64,000 bases of DNA from Anaerocolumna cellulosilytica (GTDB lineage: Bacteria > Bacillota > Clostridia > Lachnospirales > Lachnospiraceae). Below are positions 61,013-64,000 of the stretch, piece after piece. The stretch is taken from positions 1,303,501-1,367,500 of the forward strand of contig NZ_AP023367.1 of the NCBI RefSeq assembly GCF_014218335.1. The letters run 5' to 3'. The translations under genes and the position numbers were made by a program. Every line of letters begins with the position of its first letter. Positions within the stretch are counted from its first letter, which is position 1. The notes under the pieces are model-generated. The model ran no database searches. It saw nothing but the letters and a program-made list of their open reading frames with translations, and was not told where the DNA came from.

Positions 61013-62209
61013 ATGCTCATTATAAAGAATGGTAAAATAGTAACAATGGCAGGAAAGACTTTTGAGTCAGGCTGCCTTGTAGTAGAAAATGAGAAAATAG
61101 TTTCAATAGAAGAAAGATTGACTATCTCCCCAAAAGCAGAGGATATAGTAATTGATGCTACTGGAATGTGGGTACTGCCAGGCTTAATTGATGCCCATTG
61201 CCATATAGGTATTACGGAAGAAAAAAAAGGAATGGAGGGCGATGATTGTAATGAGACTACATTACCGGTAACCCCATATTTAAGGGCGCTTGATGCCATC
61301 AATCCATTAGATCCGGCTTTTCATAATGCAATACAGGCAGGAATTACATCTGTTATGGTAGGTCCAGGAAGTTCCAATGTTGTTGGGGGACAATTTTTAT
61401 TTATGAAAACGCACGGCAGAATCATTGATAAAATGACACTCTTAGAGCCGGCAGCTATGAAGGTATCTTTTGGAGAGAATCCAAAAGCCTCTTATAAAGA
61501 CTTAAATAAACCACCTTCCTCCAGAATGACAATAGCAGCTATGCTGCGGGAAGAGCTATTTAATGCAGCTAAATATAAATTAAAGAAAGAAAAGGCCAAG
61601 GAGAGTGGGGAAGAATTTGAGGAAGACTTTCGGAGTGAAGCCTGGCTGCCGGTTTTGGATCGAAAGATTCCGTTAAAGGCACATGTGCATCGTGCAGATG
61701 ATATCATGACAGCTATAAGAATTGCAAAAGAATACAAACTTATGCTGACATTAGATCATTGTACGGAAGGACATATTATTGATGATGAAATTAAAGAAAG
61801 TGGTTTTCCAGCTATTGTTGGGCCTGATATGGCGTGCAGAAATAAATTGGAAATCGAAAATGCAGATTTCAAGACAGCAGGAGTGTTAGCGGAGAAAGGT
61901 GTTGAAGTAGCAATCACTACGGATCATCCGGTTACTTTAATCCAATACCTGCCGGTATGTGCCGGTTTTGCTGCAAAAAAGGGGTTAGGCTTGGAAGGCG
62001 GATTAAAAGCGATTACTATTAATGCTGCAAAAATTTGCAATGTTGCCAAGCATGTAGGCAGCTTAGAAGTTGGAAAAGATGCAGATATTGCTATATTTAC
62101 AGGTAACCCCATGGAGGTATTCACCCATACTGTGTACACAATCATTAATGGAAAAATTATATACCAGTGGGCGGATGAGAGACATGAAAATCGTTCATAC
62201 ACAAATTGA
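61013..62209 (+). CDS. Amidohydrolase
   Basis: The 398-residue protein belongs to the amidohydrolase superfamily: the HxH motif VLPGLIDAHCHIG near residue 63, then HVHRADD, LTLDHCTEG and ITTDHPVTLI, which provide the further metal ligands and the catalytic Asp. Its overall form resembles imidazolonepropionase or adenosine/isoaspartyl-type amidohydrolases. The substrate cannot be told from the sequence. AGAGG lies 8 bases before the ATG. Confidence 0.85.
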   Translation: MLIIKNGKIVTMAGKTFESGCLVVENEKIVSIEERLTISPKAEDIVIDATGMWVLPGLIDAHCHIGITEEKKGMEGDDCNETTLPVTPYLRALDAINPLDPAFHNAIQAGITSVMVGPGSSNVVGGQFLFMKTHGRIIDKMTLLEPAAMKVSFGENPKASYKDLNKPPSSRMTIAAMLREELFNAAKYKLKKEKAKESGEEFEEDFRSEAWLPVLDRKIPLKAHVHRADDIMTAIRIAKEYKLMLTLDHCTEGHIIDDEIKESGFPAIVGPDMACRNKLEIENADFKTAGVLAEKGVEVAITTDHPVTLIQYLPVCAGFAAKKGLGLEGGLKAITINAAKICNVAKHVGSLEVGKDADIAIFTGNPMEVFTHTVYTIINGKIIYQWADERHENRSYTN

Positions 62210-62603
62210 TAAGACTTTAATAGTATTCCTAAGTTAAAGGAAAAGTTTTAAATGAGATTTTTGATAATATCCAGTTAATATATAAAGATAGGTAATATTA
62301 TACGAAGAATAAATAGATATAGAATACCTTGTAAAACGACTGGTCTGATATTTTTAACAAGATAAAATAGTTTGATTACTAGTTAGGATAAAAAAAGATA
62401 CAAAATGCAAAAAAAAACAACATAATATTTGTTGGTTTTTATTGTATTGCCTGTGGGTTAATGCTAAAATGTTATTATCATACGCGAAATATGTAATAAT
62501 GTGTAAATTTCGGTTGAGAAATTAAGGAAAATACAGTAAAGTTATATAAAGAGGAAAGGAAAATTATTCTAAATAACGGGCAAACAATGAAAAGGGTGGT
62601 TGA
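62210..62603. other. Intergenic region, no clear feature
   Basis: This 394-base, very A+T-rich stretch has only a weak short hairpin near 62416-62434 followed by T residues, which might end the amidohydrolase transcript. No promoter is convincing, and the next gene has GAAAGGG, a normal site, ahead of its start. Confidence 0.4.
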
Positions 62604-63725
62604 ATGCTAAAAATAGTTATTGTAGATGATGAAAAACCTACACTATGTCTATTAAACAATTTAATAAAAAATATAGAAGGTATGGAAGTTATCGGTAAAT
62701 ATACCTTACCATCTGAAGCGTATGTAGGTATCTTGACATTAAAACCGGATATTGTCTTCATGGATATTGAAATGCCGGGTATGAATGGAATCGAATTAGC
62801 AGGCAAATTGTTAGAAAAAGATGAAGACCTGCAAATAGTCTATGTTACTGCCCATAAGCATTATGCATTAGACATTTTTAAAGTAAATTCTATTAATTTT
62901 ATTATGAAACCGATTAATCCTGAGGAGCTAACAAAAACAGTAATACGCCTTGCAAAATTTAAAGGAATTCGGCAAAACAACATAGAAGAGAAAAATTATA
63001 TAAAATGTTTTGGAACCTTTGAAATTAGAGCAAAGAATGGTTCTAACATCAAATTAACCTCGAAAAAATCGGCAGAACTTTTAGCCTATTTTATTTTGAA
63101 TCGAAATCTGCAAATCGAAAAATGGAAAATCGGAGAAGCTTTATGGCCTGAGAATAACGAAAATCATGTTACTAGTAATTTTCACACAACCCTTTTTCGA
63201 TTACGTAAAACAATTGAAATGTTTTGCAGTTTTATTAACATTACTTCAATAAAGGGGAGCAAGGATGGATATTGCTGCCAGTTGCAGAATGTAGACTGTG
63301 ATTTGATACAGTTTGACAATTTTTATACAAAAAATCTTCCTCTTAATGCCGAAACGATTGGGGAATATGAAATAATCAGTCAGCTTTGTAAAGGAGAATT
63401 GTTCGAAGATTTTAATTATGAATGGTGTTATCCCTACAAGCAAAAGTATATTTCACGTATGGTAAAGGTATTAGAAGAAACTGCTGATTACTTCACTAAA
63501 ACAAAACAATATGAAAGAGCTTTAAGCTATTTGTATACAAGTCTGAAATTAGATAAGTTCAATGAAAGTACCAATCATAAAATAATGAAAATATACTACG
63601 AGCAAAAAGATAAAAACAAATTGTTAAAACATTTTCAATCCTTTCAGCATGTCTTGGAAAATGAACTAAATGTTCCGGTTGAAGGGGAAAATATGAGAAT
63701 ATATCAAAAGTATATCTTACAATAA
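62604..63725 (+). CDS. Response regulator with BTAD-type output domain
   Basis: The 373-residue protein has a receiver domain (IVIVDDEKPTLCLLN, phospho-acceptor Asp54 in VFMDIEMPGMNG, Thr82, Lys102 in FIMKPINPEE), a winged-helix DNA-binding domain (KLTSKKSAELLAYFILNRNL, LRKTIEMF) and a C-terminal BTAD-type tetratricopeptide region (residues 260-373). It is the SARP-like type of regulator. No histidine kinase gene is adjacent. Direct repeats lie downstream at 63746 that such proteins could bind. Confidence 0.85.
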   Translation: MLKIVIVDDEKPTLCLLNNLIKNIEGMEVIGKYTLPSEAYVGILTLKPDIVFMDIEMPGMNGIELAGKLLEKDEDLQIVYVTAHKHYALDIFKVNSINFIMKPINPEELTKTVIRLAKFKGIRQNNIEEKNYIKCFGTFEIRAKNGSNIKLTSKKSAELLAYFILNRNLQIEKWKIGEALWPENNENHVTSNFHTTLFRLRKTIEMFCSFINITSIKGSKDGYCCQLQNVDCDLIQFDNFYTKNLPLNAETIGEYEIISQLCKGELFEDFNYEWCYPYKQKYISRMVKVLEETADYFTKTKQYERALSYLYTSLKLDKFNESTNHKIMKIYYEQKDKNKLLKHFQSFQHVLENELNVPVEGENMRIYQKYILQ

Positions 63726-64000
63726 TTGTATTATTTTAAGAAGCATTGTAAGAGGTTTGTAAGAAGGTAATAGTTATAATAAAGTAACCAGATGATAATT
63801 AATTTTAACTAATTATTTAACAAAAGGTAAAATGAGAGGGACAACTTAGGTTAGACGATTTTTGCATAAATTTTAATTTTTATTCTTAGAAGTTAAGTGT
63901 AATCGTGTAAAAGACTTGAAAAGATTGTAAAAGCAGTATATAGTATTAGATAGAGAACTTGCTCAAGGAGCAAAGAATTGGAGGTTATGAATTAAATTAT
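63726..64000. other. Intergenic region ahead of a gene beyond the window
   Basis: Apart from the direct repeats there is a possible ribosome site (TTGGAGG near 63979-63985) close to the window end, so the next gene probably starts at or just outside the right edge. The ATG at 63988 is followed at once by a stop. Confidence 0.4.
63746..63767 (+). repeat. Direct repeats TTGTAAG with 11-base spacing
   Basis: TTGTAAGAGG (63746) and TTGTAAGAAG (63757) are spaced by exactly one helical turn, the form of SARP-type regulator sites. A second cluster follows at 63898-63933 (TGTAATCG, TGTAAAAG, TTGAAAAG, TTGTAAAAG). Confidence 0.5.

Noticed and set aside
1-64000. tRNA or rRNA genes as integration sites
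   Set aside because: No cloverleaf or rRNA sequence was recognised; the right end lies in a protein gene.

Overview
The window looks like a large integrative mobile element in the chromosome of a low-GC, Gram-positive clostridium, most plausibly of the Lachnospiraceae. Evidence for this is the A+T-rich codon use, strong AGGAGG-type ribosome sites, frequent TTG and GTG starts, Clostridia-type XRE regulators, and a large serine recombinase of the type that mobilises clostridial elements. No rRNA, tRNA or CRISPR array was recognised. The species is an inference.

Region 1 (522-17244) is a same-strand block. It encodes a Tad/type IV pilus-like machine (SAF-domain CpaB-like, TadZ-like, TadA ATPase, TadB and TadC-like platform proteins, two prepilin-like proteins), large surface or secreted proteins, and conjugation-type genes (RadC-like, Ssb, nucleotidase-like, a split VirB4-type ATPase and a C39-type cysteine peptidase). 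Region 2 (17296-25315) holds DNA-handling and maintenance genes: a C5 methyltransferase, a probable type I toxin-antitoxin locus, a frameshifted Dam-like methylase, an HNH nuclease, a TadZ/ParA-like protein and a HTH_36 protein behind three CTGATAG sites.

Region 3 (25334-34676) is a defence-like island: an AlbA/Schlafen-type protein, then XRE regulator, C5 methyltransferase, small helical protein, GHKL ATPase and two proteins of unknown function. It is followed by the wrecks of an HNH nuclease and a Vsr nuclease, then an intact HNH protein. Region 4 (35202-41068) is a string of methyltransferase, acetyltransferase and immunity-type genes without any recognisable toxin, several of them broken. 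Region 5 (41240-44880) carries a fresh IS256 insertion and an IS110 element with a plausible bridge-RNA segment. Region 6 (45289-52145) is a second defence-like stretch: a metallophosphoesterase-STAND NTPase, then small helical proteins and a zinc-ribbon/TIR pair, with a short interspersed repeat at the gene junctions. Region 7 (52551-56979) contains decayed genes, an XRE repressor, a large candidate structured RNA and the large serine recombinase.

The recombinase abuts a polysaccharide deacetylase gene that has lost its 5' half, so the element's right end probably lies near 57037. The other end was not found and is presumably left of this window. From there on the DNA looks like ordinary chromosome: a membrane/VWA protein pair, a Ser/Asn-rich small protein, an amidohydrolase and a response regulator with a BTAD-type output domain.
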